A stretch of DNA of 64,000 nt, from contig QCWE01000001.1 of assembly GCA_003149555.1 (NCBI GenBank), positions 770,546 through 834,545 on the forward strand, in the 5' to 3' direction. Shown here in pieces: positions 16,676 to 24,160 of the stretch. A program made the translations under genes and the position numbers. This DNA comes from Candidatus Aquiluna sp. XM-24bin5 (GTDB lineage: Bacteria > Actinomycetota > Actinomycetia > Actinomycetales > Microbacteriaceae). A model generated the notes under the pieces. That model was not told the origin of the DNA. It searched no databases and was given only the letters and a program-made list of their open reading frames with translations. The first letter of the stretch is position 1; every line of letters starts with the position of its first letter.

Positions 16676-18052
16676 ATGTCGATGAAAGTGACAAATCCAG
16701 CTACAGGGGAAGTAGTTGCTGAATATCCTTTTGACACCCCCGAGCAGGTTGAGGGCAAGTTAGCCCTAGCTCAGGGTGCTCACGAAAAGCTGAAAAGCAT
16801 GAGCTTCGCAGAGCGCGGCGGGCTAATGCATGCTGCAGCAGACCTTCTCGAGGCTGAAGTTGAGGAGACAGCTGCAATGGTCACCCGAGAGATGGGTAAA
16901 CCAATTGCGCAAAGCCGTGCCGAGGTTTTGAAGTGCGCAAAGAATCTCCGCTACTACGCAGATCACGCAGAGGCGATGCTTGCTGGTTCAAGCCTTGAAG
17001 ACCCTGCAAAGGTTGGGGCAAGCGAGGCGGGTAGCATTTGGCAGCCCCTGGGCGTGGTTCTGGCTGTCATGCCCTGGAACTACCCGCTTTGGCAGGTGAT
17101 GCGCTTTGCTGCTCCCGCCCTGATGGCAGGTAATACAGGGGTTCTCAAGCATGCTTCGAACGTGCCCGAGTCTGCGCTCTATCTCCACGAGCTTTTCACC
17201 AGAGCAGGGTTTCCTGAGGGTGCCTTTGGCACTTTGATGATTGGTGCATCTGATGTTGCAAAGGTCATCGACGACTGGAGGATCCGAGCAACCACGCTGA
17301 CAGGGTCAGAACCAGCCGGTCGGGCCGTCGCAGAGCGAAGCGGCAAAATGCTCAAGCCCTCCGTTCAGGAGCTCGGTGGCAGCGACCCGTTCATAGTCAC
17401 CCCAAGCGCAGATCTTGAAAAAGCGGTGGAAGTAGCGGTCACCGCGCGCATTAACAACAACGGGCAGTCATGTATCGCCGGCAAGAGATTCCTTGTCTTT
17501 GATGAGGTCTACGAAGAGTTTCTTGAGCAGTTCGTGACCAAAATGGGTGACCTGGTCATGGGAGATCCTATGGAGGAGGGAACCCAGTTAGGCCCTTTGG
17601 CGACGGCCAACGGACTGAGAGACATCAGCGAGCTGGTTGAGGATGCCAAAGCAAAGGGTGCGCGGGTTCTGCTAGGCGGCGAGGCTCCTACAGGGCAGGG
17701 CTACTTCTACCCCGCAACCGTAATCGACAACATCACGCCTGAGATGCGCCTAACCATGGAAGAGACTTTTGGCCCGGTCGCCAGCGTCTACAGGGTCTCC
17801 TCGCGCGAGCAGGCCGTCGAAATTGCAAACCAGACCACATTTGGACTGTCGAGTGTGGTTTGGACTCAAGACAAAGCGGATGAGGCCTTCTATGTCAAGG
17901 AGTTAGAGGCGGGAGCAGTGTTTATCAACGGCATGACAATCAGTTACCCGGAGCTCCCTTTCGGAGGCATCAAAGACTCAGGGTTTGGTCGCGAGCTGTC
18001 TGATGCAGGCATCAAGGAGTTCTGTAACCTCAAGACCGTTTGGAAGGCCTAG
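16676..18052 (+). CDS. NAD(P)-dependent succinate-semialdehyde dehydrogenase-like aldehyde dehydrogenase
   Basis: Oxidizes an aldehyde, most likely succinate semialdehyde, to the acid; 458 aa, the short form common to bacterial GabD1-type enzymes. Visible are the oxyanion/NAD motif PWNYPLWQ, the catalytic Glu in QELGGSDPF, catalytic Cys in NNNGQSCIAGKRF and the C-terminal PFGGIKDSGFGRE. Start is ATG 16676 behind AAAGGAG. No GABA transaminase is adjacent, so whether it serves GABA, another route or general aldehyde detoxification is open. Confidence 0.88.
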   Translation: MSMKVTNPATGEVVAEYPFDTPEQVEGKLALAQGAHEKLKSMSFAERGGLMHAAADLLEAEVEETAAMVTREMGKPIAQSRAEVLKCAKNLRYYADHAEAMLAGSSLEDPAKVGASEAGSIWQPLGVVLAVMPWNYPLWQVMRFAAPALMAGNTGVLKHASNVPESALYLHELFTRAGFPEGAFGTLMIGASDVAKVIDDWRIRATTLTGSEPAGRAVAERSGKMLKPSVQELGGSDPFIVTPSADLEKAVEVAVTARINNNGQSCIAGKRFLVFDEVYEEFLEQFVTKMGDLVMGDPMEEGTQLGPLATANGLRDISELVEDAKAKGARVLLGGEAPTGQGYFYPATVIDNITPEMRLTMEETFGPVASVYRVSSREQAVEIANQTTFGLSSVVWTQDKADEAFYVKELEAGAVFINGMTISYPELPFGGIKDSGFGRELSDAGIKEFCNLKTVWKA

Positions 18053-18070
18053 AGGAAGCTGGGCAGTGTT

Positions 18071-18217
18071 CTATATGTCCCGCTGAGGGTTGTCGGTGTC
18101 CATGACAGTTTGAATGCGTGACTCAGCCTGGCCTCTATCTCCGCGAATGAAGAAGGTCAGAAGAGTTGCGCCCGTTGCACCCAGCAACAGAAGTGCTAGT
18201 AATACCTCAAGAAGCAT
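18071..18217 (-). CDS. 48-aa membrane protein
   Basis: A short ORF starting at ATG 18217 with a strong AAAAGGAG site upstream. It has an N-terminal hydrophobic helix (VLLALLLLGATGATLLTFF) and a charged cytosolic tail ending in NPQRDI. It is the third gene of a minus-strand group of small envelope proteins (18913 to 18071). No known family recognised. Confidence 0.65.
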   Translation of the reverse strand: MLLEVLLALLLLGATGATLLTFFIRGDRGQAESRIQTVMDTDNPQRDI

Positions 18218-18275
18218 TTGGATCTCCTTTTCCTTTGCGGGCTAGAACAACCCTTATCGTGGAAAAAGTCCCCCG

Positions 18276-18509
18276 TTATTTCTTCCTGGCGCGGATCCTC
18301 AGCACTGCGCCCCACATCGCAAAGAAGATTGCGGCAAACATGAAGAGCCAAGCCGAACCCAAAGCCCAGAACTCTTCGACTAGAACACCGTCTTCATTGA
18401 TGGACTGTCCAGAGGCTACGTAGTACACGCCTAGGCCAAAAGTTGCCAGGAGAGACAGGGTCCCAAGGGTGTCAACGAGTTTATGCAGCTTGGATTTCAC
18501 AGCCCACAA
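18276..18509 (-). CDS. Small two-helix membrane protein, unknown function
   Basis: Up to 77 aa; TTG at 18509, or the GTG three codons further in. It has two predicted membrane helices (LGTLSLLATFGLGVYYVA and LFMFAAIFFAMWGAVL) flanked by Lys/Arg, with an acidic loop between. It starts two bases after the upstream secreted-protein gene stops, so they are probably cotranscribed. No function assigned. Confidence 0.65.
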   Translation of the reverse strand: MWAVKSKLHKLVDTLGTLSLLATFGLGVYYVASGQSINEDGVLVEEFWALGSAWLFMFAAIFFAMWGAVLRIRARKK

Positions 18510-18511
18510 AG

Positions 18512-18913
18512 CTACTTGCTAACCACGATTACACGGCTATTGAAGCTTTGGTGTTTGGTCACCTTTGTCTGATACCAATAGCTGAGGTCAGGCCTCAGCG
18601 ACTTCGCGTATTCACAAACCAACTTTGCTCGCATTCGAACCGCCAGATTCATGCGGTAGGGGTTGTCTGCGACCCGAGCGCCAGTGCAGATGAACTTGGT
18701 GTTCCCATCAAGTCTTTCGAGGACTGCCCTGATTTCGGCTTTCTGAGTCTCGGTAACTTCCCGAACCCTACCTGGGTAGTCAGTTAGCGACTTCACTATC
18801 ACCGGAGCGGTTCTAACCTGGGTAGTTTCTGGCCTCTCCGTCTCTGTAGATGCAGCACTTAGCGGGACAGCTACCAGCGCTGCAGCCAAAGCGATTGATA
18901 GAAGCGACTTCAT
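18512..18913 (-). CDS. Secreted protein with OmpA-like C-terminal domain
   Basis: A 133-aa exported protein from ATG 18913, which follows AAAGGATC and opens with a signal peptide (SLLSIALAAALVAVPLSAAS). Longer readings run back into the tRNA remnant and are rejected. The mature part looks like an OmpA-type peptidoglycan-binding fold: helix TETQKAEIRAVLERL, then CTGARVADNPYRMNLAVRMRAKLVCEYAKSL with a Cys pair, and a final RVIVVS strand. Similar small secreted proteins occur in actinobacteria. Peptidoglycan binding is inferred. Confidence 0.72.
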   Translation of the reverse strand: MKSLLSIALAAALVAVPLSAASTETERPETTQVRTAPVIVKSLTDYPGRVREVTETQKAEIRAVLERLDGNTKFICTGARVADNPYRMNLAVRMRAKLVCEYAKSLRPDLSYWYQTKVTKHQSFNSRVIVVSK

Positions 18914-18970
18914 GGGATCCTTTCGAGCTTGCCTAGTCCAACAAACTCTGACCCGCGAAATCTTCCTGAA

Positions 18971-19017
18971 GAGCCACCTGCCAGAATCGAACTGGCGACC
19001 TGCTCTTTGCGAGGGAG
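18971..19017 (-). pseudogene. Duplicated 3' half of tRNA-Thr (attachment-site-like remnant)
   Basis: These 47 bases repeat 19446-19492 in the same orientation with a single mismatch (19009 versus 19484, changing the anticodon-loop CGT to CGC). They cover the anticodon loop to the 3' end of tRNA-Thr. The sequence 5' of it on the minus strand does not form a matching acceptor stem or normal D-arm, so it is not a functional tRNA. This is the footprint expected at the distal end of an element integrated into the tRNA 3' half. Confidence 0.82.
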
Positions 19018-19150
19018 TCCTACACCCCTGAGAGCAACGTGTTTTCGCCACCAGTAAAAATAGTCCTTTTGTCCTGATGTCTCAGCGTGTGTCAGGTCCT
19101 ATCACCAAAATTGCTTGAGTTTTTGCTTCACTATCAAACGAGATTCTGAG

Positions 19151-19399
19151 TTAGTTTCCGCGCTTTCGAATGTCCCTAACCAGCCACCAAATGACGGATG
19201 CGAGTCCTAACACAAATGCCGCAGGAAGACTAAAAAAGAGCAGCCAGAGCCAAGCCCCTCCTCCTGTCCCCTCATTCCACATGTCTCCCTCTGTGAACAA
19301 CGAGGTTACGAATGCGAGGACGAAAGGAAGAAGTACAAGTGACAGAGCGAAAAACGCCAGGTGCCTTGGCCGAAAACGTTTCACGACTCCATTGTCCAA
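19151..19399 (-). CDS. Small membrane protein between the two tRNA-Thr repeats
   Basis: Up to 82 aa (TTG 19399; GTG five codons in is possible), with two hydrophobic helices (LAFFALSLVLLPFVLAFVTSL and AWLWLLFFSLPAAFVLGLASVIWWLV) and a basic tail. It is the only plausible gene in the 475-base segment bounded by the duplicated tRNA end, so it may be the last relic of an integrated element or a host gene trapped by a duplication. No family recognised. Confidence 0.55.
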   Translation of the reverse strand: MDNGVVKRFRPRHLAFFALSLVLLPFVLAFVTSLFTEGDMWNEGTGGGAWLWLLFFSLPAAFVLGLASVIWWLVRDIRKRGN

Positions 19400-19446
19400 G
19401 AAAACAGCTCTTCAGGACTGCCTTATTTCAAAACCTCACCTACGAG

Positions 19447-19519
19447 AGCCACCTGCCAGAATCGAACTGGCGACCTGCTCTTTACGAGGGAGCTGCTCTA
19501 CCGACTGAGCTAAGGTGGC
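19447..19519 (-). tRNA. tRNA-Thr (anticodon CGT)
   Basis: A complete cloverleaf on the minus strand. The acceptor GCCACC at the 5' end pairs with GGTGGC at the 3' end. TAGCTCAGTCGGTAGAGCA forms the D-arm, the anticodon loop is CTCGTAA, and GTTCGATTC lies in the T-arm. CCA is not encoded. One C-A mismatch appears at the loop-side end of the anticodon stem. Its 3' half is duplicated 475 bases downstream. Confidence 0.95.
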
Positions 19520-19546
19520 GAAACATCCAAAATCCTAGCCCAAAGC

Positions 19547-19580
19547 AAAAAGGGCACCTATTGCCGAGGTGCCCTTTTTA
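19547..19580. terminator. Rho-independent terminator (works in either direction)
   Basis: AAAGGGCACCT and AGGTGCCCTTT form an 11-bp stem around a 7-base loop, flanked by A-rich and T-rich tracts on the two sides, so both strands give hairpin plus U-tract. It lies 60 bases past the stop of the minus-strand oxygenase gene and just before the tRNA-Thr. Confidence 0.88.
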
Positions 19581-19639
19581 TTTAGGAGGGCCAAGTGAAA
19601 ACTTGGGGACCCATGGTCCGAGTAAGAAAACTGTTCGCT

Positions 19640-20542
19640 CTACGAAATCATTCCCAGTCTGGTTAAACGTGCGATTGCTGCATCCTCAATTGGCGAATCT
19701 GGCCCAATAGACACTCTTCCAAGGCGCAAAAGGGTGGTCGTAATCGGCCTGAGAACCCAAAGCGGAAAGCCCCGGATGCCAATCATCTTCCGCAGGTCTT
19801 CAGGGAGTGTGGCCAGAGCAGAGTGAAATAAGAGTTTGTAGATCGGCTTGGCGGCAGTTGGAAGCGGCGCTTTTCTGATCCAGCTGATTACAGCTTTTGC
19901 GTCATCGTCCGCTCGAAGCTGCGGGCGATAGCTATCTAGGACCTGCTCGAGCTCTGCCTCTGTCATTGGGCAGTCATCGAGCCCCAGTGGACCTACAGAC
20001 CTTGACCATTGGGAGACATAAGCATCGGCTCCTCCTGGTATTGGTGCCTTTGAGTAGTTCTGGTGGGTTCTAAGAAATGAGTCCATAAAAGCGATGTGAA
20101 CCCAAAGCAGCAGATCCTTATCGGCTGCCTTGTAGGCAGTCTTCTCCCCGGAATTCTTCTTGTATTCACCGGCCACGCGGTCGTGCATTCTGTTGACCCT
20201 GGCTGCCTCATTCTTGATTGCGGTCATGGAACCGAAGGTGGTCACGGTTAGCCAGCGAATGGTGCCCGAAAGCCTGCCCAAGGGATCTTCCTCATACCTC
20301 GAGTGCTGCGCCACTCCCCCAAGTGCTCCTGGATGCAATGCCTGCAAAAGAAGTGCCCTAACCCCACCAACCAGGGTGGCAAAGTCTCTGTGAACAACCC
20401 AGGGAGCATCGCCCGGCAGAAAGAAGCCCCCCTCATCACCATCGGCAACAGCTGATAGCCAAGGTGGTTTTCCATCGGTAGATCCGGATAGCAGCTTCAC
20501 GAACCTACGCGCTAAGCGCTGTTGAAGTGCGTTGGAAGCCAA
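19640..20542 (-). CDS. MpaB/latex-clearing-like oxygenase (DUF2236)
   Basis: A 300-aa protein of the DUF2236 family, which includes heme-dependent rubber oxygenases and the Aspergillus MpaB. Typical features are WVVHRDFATLVGGVRALLLQALHPGALGGVAQHS (His candidates for heme), a second helix with FGSMTAIKNEAARVNRMHDRV and the LLLWVHIAFMDSFL segment. Substrate unknown; most actinobacterial members are uncharacterised. Followed by a strong terminator; divergent from the small membrane protein at 20584. Confidence 0.82.
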   Translation of the reverse strand: MASNALQQRLARRFVKLLSGSTDGKPPWLSAVADGDEGGFFLPGDAPWVVHRDFATLVGGVRALLLQALHPGALGGVAQHSRYEEDPLGRLSGTIRWLTVTTFGSMTAIKNEAARVNRMHDRVAGEYKKNSGEKTAYKAADKDLLLWVHIAFMDSFLRTHQNYSKAPIPGGADAYVSQWSRSVGPLGLDDCPMTEAELEQVLDSYRPQLRADDDAKAVISWIRKAPLPTAAKPIYKLLFHSALATLPEDLRKMIGIRGFPLWVLRPITTTLLRLGRVSIGPDSPIEDAAIARLTRLGMIS

Positions 20543-20583
20543 TGTTGCCTAACCTAGTAATCAAGGACCAAGAAGGAGCAACC

Positions 20584-20952
20584 ATGACTGAGGCAGAACT
20601 AATCCGAGAGTTCCAAACAAACAGGCTTCATGTGGTCTTGGCGCAGGTTGCTCCAACTGGCCTGTTGGCCTTTGCCGCAATCGCGACGCCAGCAATTGCA
20701 GAAAACGGCGGCTCGACCGTCCACGCATTCGCCCTGATTCTCTTGGCCTCTGGAATCCTTGGCGCACTGGCCGAGTACTCGGCAGCCAGTCAGGCTCAGG
20801 CTGTTATTGACGACCTCAAGGGATTACCTGGAGAGTCTGCGCTAAGGAGACGGGTAATTAGCTTCAGGCCATGGTTCGAGGTTGTGAAGTATGTAACGCC
20901 TGCGATTTTTGTTGCAATCTTCGCGGCAATACTCGCCGCCCTGTATCTCTAG
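20584..20952 (+). CDS. Small membrane protein, unknown function
   Basis: 122 aa from ATG 20584, preceded by AAGGAGCAACC; an in-frame codon upstream lacks such a site. It has three hydrophobic segments (near 20-38, 47-64 and the C-terminal 20 residues) with a soluble loop in between. No family recognised. The stop is nested with that of the convergent hydrolase gene in CTAG at 20949-20952. Confidence 0.65.
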   Translation: MTEAELIREFQTNRLHVVLAQVAPTGLLAFAAIATPAIAENGGSTVHAFALILLASGILGALAEYSAASQAQAVIDDLKGLPGESALRRRVISFRPWFEVVKYVTPAIFVAIFAAILAALYL

Positions 20953-22412
20953 AAACAGGTGAGGTTTCCATCTCCAAGGTCTTGACCCTCGAGGTAGGCA
21001 TCGACCAGTGAGTTGATGCAAGTGTTGTCTCCGTAGGCCGTGTGGCCTTCACCCTCAAGGGTAAGGAGCTTGGCTCCATCCAAGATCTCTGCAAGTGATA
21101 CAGCCTGGTGATATGGAGTTGCAGGGTCTCCGGTGGTGCCAATCACAATGGGCCCATTCGCTAGTGGAACTGAAAAGTCCAGCTCTTCCATGCCAATGCC
21201 CTCTGGCCAACCAAGGCAGGAAATGTCAGGCCCTGAGAAGTAGCGACCAAAAACCACACTGGCACTGCGTATCTCCTCGTCAAGGTCTGGGCCTTCCTCT
21301 GTCACCGCGTCGTCGGCACAGTTGATGGCGTAGTTGGCCTCGTTGATATTTGAGATGTAGCCGCCGTCCGGATCACGGTCGTTATAGAAGTCAGCCAAGT
21401 AGACAAAGAAGGTGCCATCGCCGTTGAAGGCCTCATCAAAGGCTTGGGATAGGTATATCCAAGAGTCTTGCGAATAGAGGGTGACGATCATGCCCGAGAG
21501 TGCGGCAGAAATACCCAGCTCTCTATCGATCGTCGTTTCAAGTGGTCTAACCTCCCTTGCTTGCAAGAATCCTGCGATTCTGGACATTGCCGAATCAACA
21601 TCTCCCTCAAATGGGCAATACAGAGGGGTATCCAGACAAGCTGTCAGATATGCACGAAGCGCGGCATCAAAACCTTGAATCTGCCCAAGAAGTTTTGTTG
21701 ATGAATCCATGGTTGGGTCGACTGCACCATCTAGAACAAACTTCCCCACCCTGTCTGGAAACAATGCCGCATAGGTTGCCCCAAGCTCGGTGCCATAGCT
21801 GAAGCCCAGGTAGTTGAGCTCCTCCATTCCCAACAGTTCACGAATTAGCTCCATGTCACGAGCAGTCTGCTGGGTGTTGAAGTAGGAGGTTGAGGGCCCT
21901 GTTTCTTGGCAGCTCTGGGCAAATGCGAGCATCAAGTTCTCTGAAAAGGCAATGTCCTCATCAGACCCGTATTCAAATCCGCTATTTGAATAAAGCAGCT
22001 GGTCCTTCAGATCTTCGTCTGAACACCTAATGGGAGTCGACCTCCCAACACCCCTGGGGTCAAAGGCAATTACCTGAAAGTTTTCCCTGAACCAACTGGA
22101 GCCGATGTTCTCGTAGCCGTCGCGCATCCAGTTACTCGCCGATGATCCTGGCCCTCCGGGGTTTATCAGAATCGGCTCTCTGTCACCTGTCCCCTGATAG
22201 CGCATCAGACTTAGCGAGATGGTCTCGTCGTTTTCTGAGGTCCAATCAAGTGGTGCGGCGATGTATGCACACTCAAAGACCTCGTTGCACTCTTCCCAAC
22301 TGAGCGCTTGTTCCTGAGGCTCCTGACCAGGCTCCAACTCGGCAACCGGCTCGGGGGCCGTGCAGGCTGTTAGAAAAAGAAGTGGAAGAAGTAGGAGAGC
22401 TCTAAGCCGCAA
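20949..22412 (-). CDS. Exported alpha/beta-hydrolase lipoprotein (tripeptidyl aminopeptidase-like)
   Basis: A 487-aa secreted hydrolase/peptidase of the actinobacterial SCO/TAP family. The signal peptide ends in the lipobox LTAC (Cys17), so it is probably lipid-anchored. The oxyanion region NPGGPGSSAS and nucleophile elbow GFSYGTELGATYAALFP (Ser) are clear; Asp lies in GTTGDPATPY and His in EGEGHTAYGD. The C-terminal region (FGRYFSGPDISCLGWP) matches TAP-type C-terminal domains. The TTG start overlaps the holB 3' end by 11 bases. Probably liberates tripeptides from peptides outside the cell. Confidence 0.87.
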   Translation of the reverse strand: MRLRALLLLPLLFLTACTAPEPVAELEPGQEPQEQALSWEECNEVFECAYIAAPLDWTSENDETISLSLMRYQGTGDREPILINPGGPGSSASNWMRDGYENIGSSWFRENFQVIAFDPRGVGRSTPIRCSDEDLKDQLLYSNSGFEYGSDEDIAFSENLMLAFAQSCQETGPSTSYFNTQQTARDMELIRELLGMEELNYLGFSYGTELGATYAALFPDRVGKFVLDGAVDPTMDSSTKLLGQIQGFDAALRAYLTACLDTPLYCPFEGDVDSAMSRIAGFLQAREVRPLETTIDRELGISAALSGMIVTLYSQDSWIYLSQAFDEAFNGDGTFFVYLADFYNDRDPDGGYISNINEANYAINCADDAVTEEGPDLDEEIRSASVVFGRYFSGPDISCLGWPEGIGMEELDFSVPLANGPIVIGTTGDPATPYHQAVSLAEILDGAKLLTLEGEGHTAYGDNTCINSLVDAYLEGQDLGDGNLTCF

Positions 22413-23556
22413 CTTGTCTCCTCAAGATGAGAGTTGTGCAGAGGGCCTCTAGAACTAGCAGGTCCCTGACGTTTGACTCGAGCCGAACTCTTGCCTGTTT
22501 GATTGCATCGAGAATCTCGACACTCTGGTTGGCGCTGGTCAGCAGTGCTCGCTGGTTCAATACCTCAAGCAGATCCTGGTTTATCAGATCCGAATAGGTG
22601 CCCAGTTGAATGCTTAGGACGTCTCTAATGAAAGACTCCGCGTCAGTGAAGACTCGATCTATGCCATCTCGCAGGGCCCGGGTGTTCCTGCGCTTTTGAT
22701 TGTCTTCCAGCTCTTTTATTTGGCTCCTGATAGCAGGCGGCACCTTGTCCTCCGGTGATAATCCAAAGGCTGAAAGAAGCTTTTCTTTCTCCTGTCCATC
22801 TCGCTCGAGTGAGACGGCCTCAGCGTCTCGCTTGGCAACATTTAGCAGATGTTCTGCAGCCGCCATTGCTCCACTGAGGTTGGTGATTGAGGCAAGTTCC
22901 CGCATGGTCTCCTGGCGCCTTGCCCTTGCATCCTGGCTAAGTGCGAGCCTGCGTGCCATGCCAACATGCTGCTGAGCCTGTCGAGCACTCTTGATTGCCA
23001 AATCTTCACTGACACCATCGCGCTGCATAAGAAGCTGAGCAACCTCTTGGTTGCTTGGGAGCCTGAGGCTCACGTTTCTAGTTCGCGACCTTATGGTTGG
23101 CAAGAGGTCAGCTGCCGACGGAGCACAGAGCATCCAGATGGTCTTCTCCTGGGGCTCCTCTAAGGCCTTTAGCAAAACGTTTGAGGTTCTCTCGCTCATG
23201 CGATCCGCATCCTCAATCACGACAATTCGATACTCGCCCACCGTCGACGCCATAGCCGCAAACTGAACCAGTTCTCGGACCTCGTCAATTGAAATGATGA
23301 CCTTGTCAGTTGCCAAAATCCTGACGTCTGGATGCGCTCCCGCGAGCACCAGAGAGCATTGCTGGCAGCTCCCACAACCGTCTTTTTCGCACTGCAGGCT
23401 CGCAGAAAAAGCCTTTGCAATTGTCGACCTGCCGCTCCCGGCGGGTCCGGTAAACAGCCAGCTGTGCTGGAAGCCTTCATCTTTGCCTGCTACAACCCGA
23501 CTCAGCTGCTCGATGGCCTCCGGTTGGCCAAGCAGCTCATCCCAGACCCCAGCCAT
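22402..23556 (-). CDS. holB: DNA polymerase III delta-prime subunit
   Basis: Clamp-loader subunit, AAA+ family, 384 aa. Visible are Walker A GPAGSGRST, the zinc module CEKDGCGSCQQC, Walker B-like VVIEDADRM and the SRC-type sensor SRTRNVSL. GSGRST in place of GKT is usual for delta-prime, which need not hydrolyse ATP. It begins immediately after the tmk stop (holB ATG at 23556, tmk stop at 23557), the normal actinobacterial order topA-tmk-holB. The C-terminus overlaps the next gene's start. Confidence 0.94.
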   Translation of the reverse strand: MAGVWDELLGQPEAIEQLSRVVAGKDEGFQHSWLFTGPAGSGRSTIAKAFSASLQCEKDGCGSCQQCSLVLAGAHPDVRILATDKVIISIDEVRELVQFAAMASTVGEYRIVVIEDADRMSERTSNVLLKALEEPQEKTIWMLCAPSAADLLPTIRSRTRNVSLRLPSNQEVAQLLMQRDGVSEDLAIKSARQAQQHVGMARRLALSQDARARRQETMRELASITNLSGAMAAAEHLLNVAKRDAEAVSLERDGQEKEKLLSAFGLSPEDKVPPAIRSQIKELEDNQKRRNTRALRDGIDRVFTDAESFIRDVLSIQLGTYSDLINQDLLEVLNQRALLTSANQSVEILDAIKQARVRLESNVRDLLVLEALCTTLILRRQVAA

Positions 23557-24159
23557 CTAACTGAGCTTCGCTACTCGCTGGAGAATCTGAGCGTGTATTT
23601 CCTCAGGCGAAAGGGTTGCATCAATAACCAGGAACCTTGGCTCTTCTGCCATTCTCAGGTATTCCTCTCTCGCCCGCTCAAAAAACTCAACCTGCTCTCT
23701 TTCGAGCCTGTCGGGCTCGGTGCCCTTGTTGCCGCGGCGCTCAATTGCCGCTGAGGCATCTAGATCAAGCAGGACTGTGAGGTCGGGCAAGAGCCGATCA
23801 ATAGCCCATAGGGAAATCTCCCTGACCTCATTCACGTCCAACTCCCTTGCTGCGCCTTGATAGGCGACCGAGGAATCAAAGTAGCGGTCGGATAGGACAA
23901 CTTTGCCGCTTGCGAGCGCCGGCTTGATCTTGGTCTCCACATGATGAGCGCGATCCGCGGCATACAACAGCGCCTCTGATCTTGGAGCAACGTCTCCTTT
24001 GCGGTGAAGCAGAAGGTGCCTTATTTCTTGACCCAGCTCGGTGCCACCTGGCTCCAAGGTCCTAACGACCTCTCTGCCGCTTTCGACGAGGTGCTTCTCG
24101 AGCATGTCGAGCTGAGTTGACTTGCCTACCCCGTCTATGCCCTCGAAGGTGATGAACAT
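23557..24159 (-). CDS. tmk: Thymidylate kinase
   Basis: Phosphorylates dTMP to dTDP. I chose ATG 24159, which opens MFITFEGIDGVGKST with the P-loop at residues 6-15 and follows the topA stop by one base (TGAGATG); the longer in-frame start lies inside topA. The resulting 200 aa is family length. DRYFDSSVAYQG (substrate-binding Arg, LID entry) and the RRGNKGTEPDRLE LID region are present. Cotranscribed with topA and holB. Confidence 0.95.
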   Translation of the reverse strand: MFITFEGIDGVGKSTQLDMLEKHLVESGREVVRTLEPGGTELGQEIRHLLLHRKGDVAPRSEALLYAADRAHHVETKIKPALASGKVVLSDRYFDSSVAYQGAARELDVNEVREISLWAIDRLLPDLTVLLDLDASAAIERRGNKGTEPDRLEREQVEFFERAREEYLRMAEEPRFLVIDATLSPEEIHAQILQRVAKLS

Positions 24160-24160
24160 C

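Noticed and set aside
18960..19045. A second functional tRNA (anticodon CGC)
   Set aside because: Only the 3' half matches a tRNA; the 5' side does not form an acceptor stem or normal D-arm.
18512..19051. A 179-aa reading of the OmpA-like gene beginning at 19051
   Set aside because: Its first 46 codons translate the tRNA remnant and spacer; the ATG at 18913 has a ribosome-binding site and a signal peptide.
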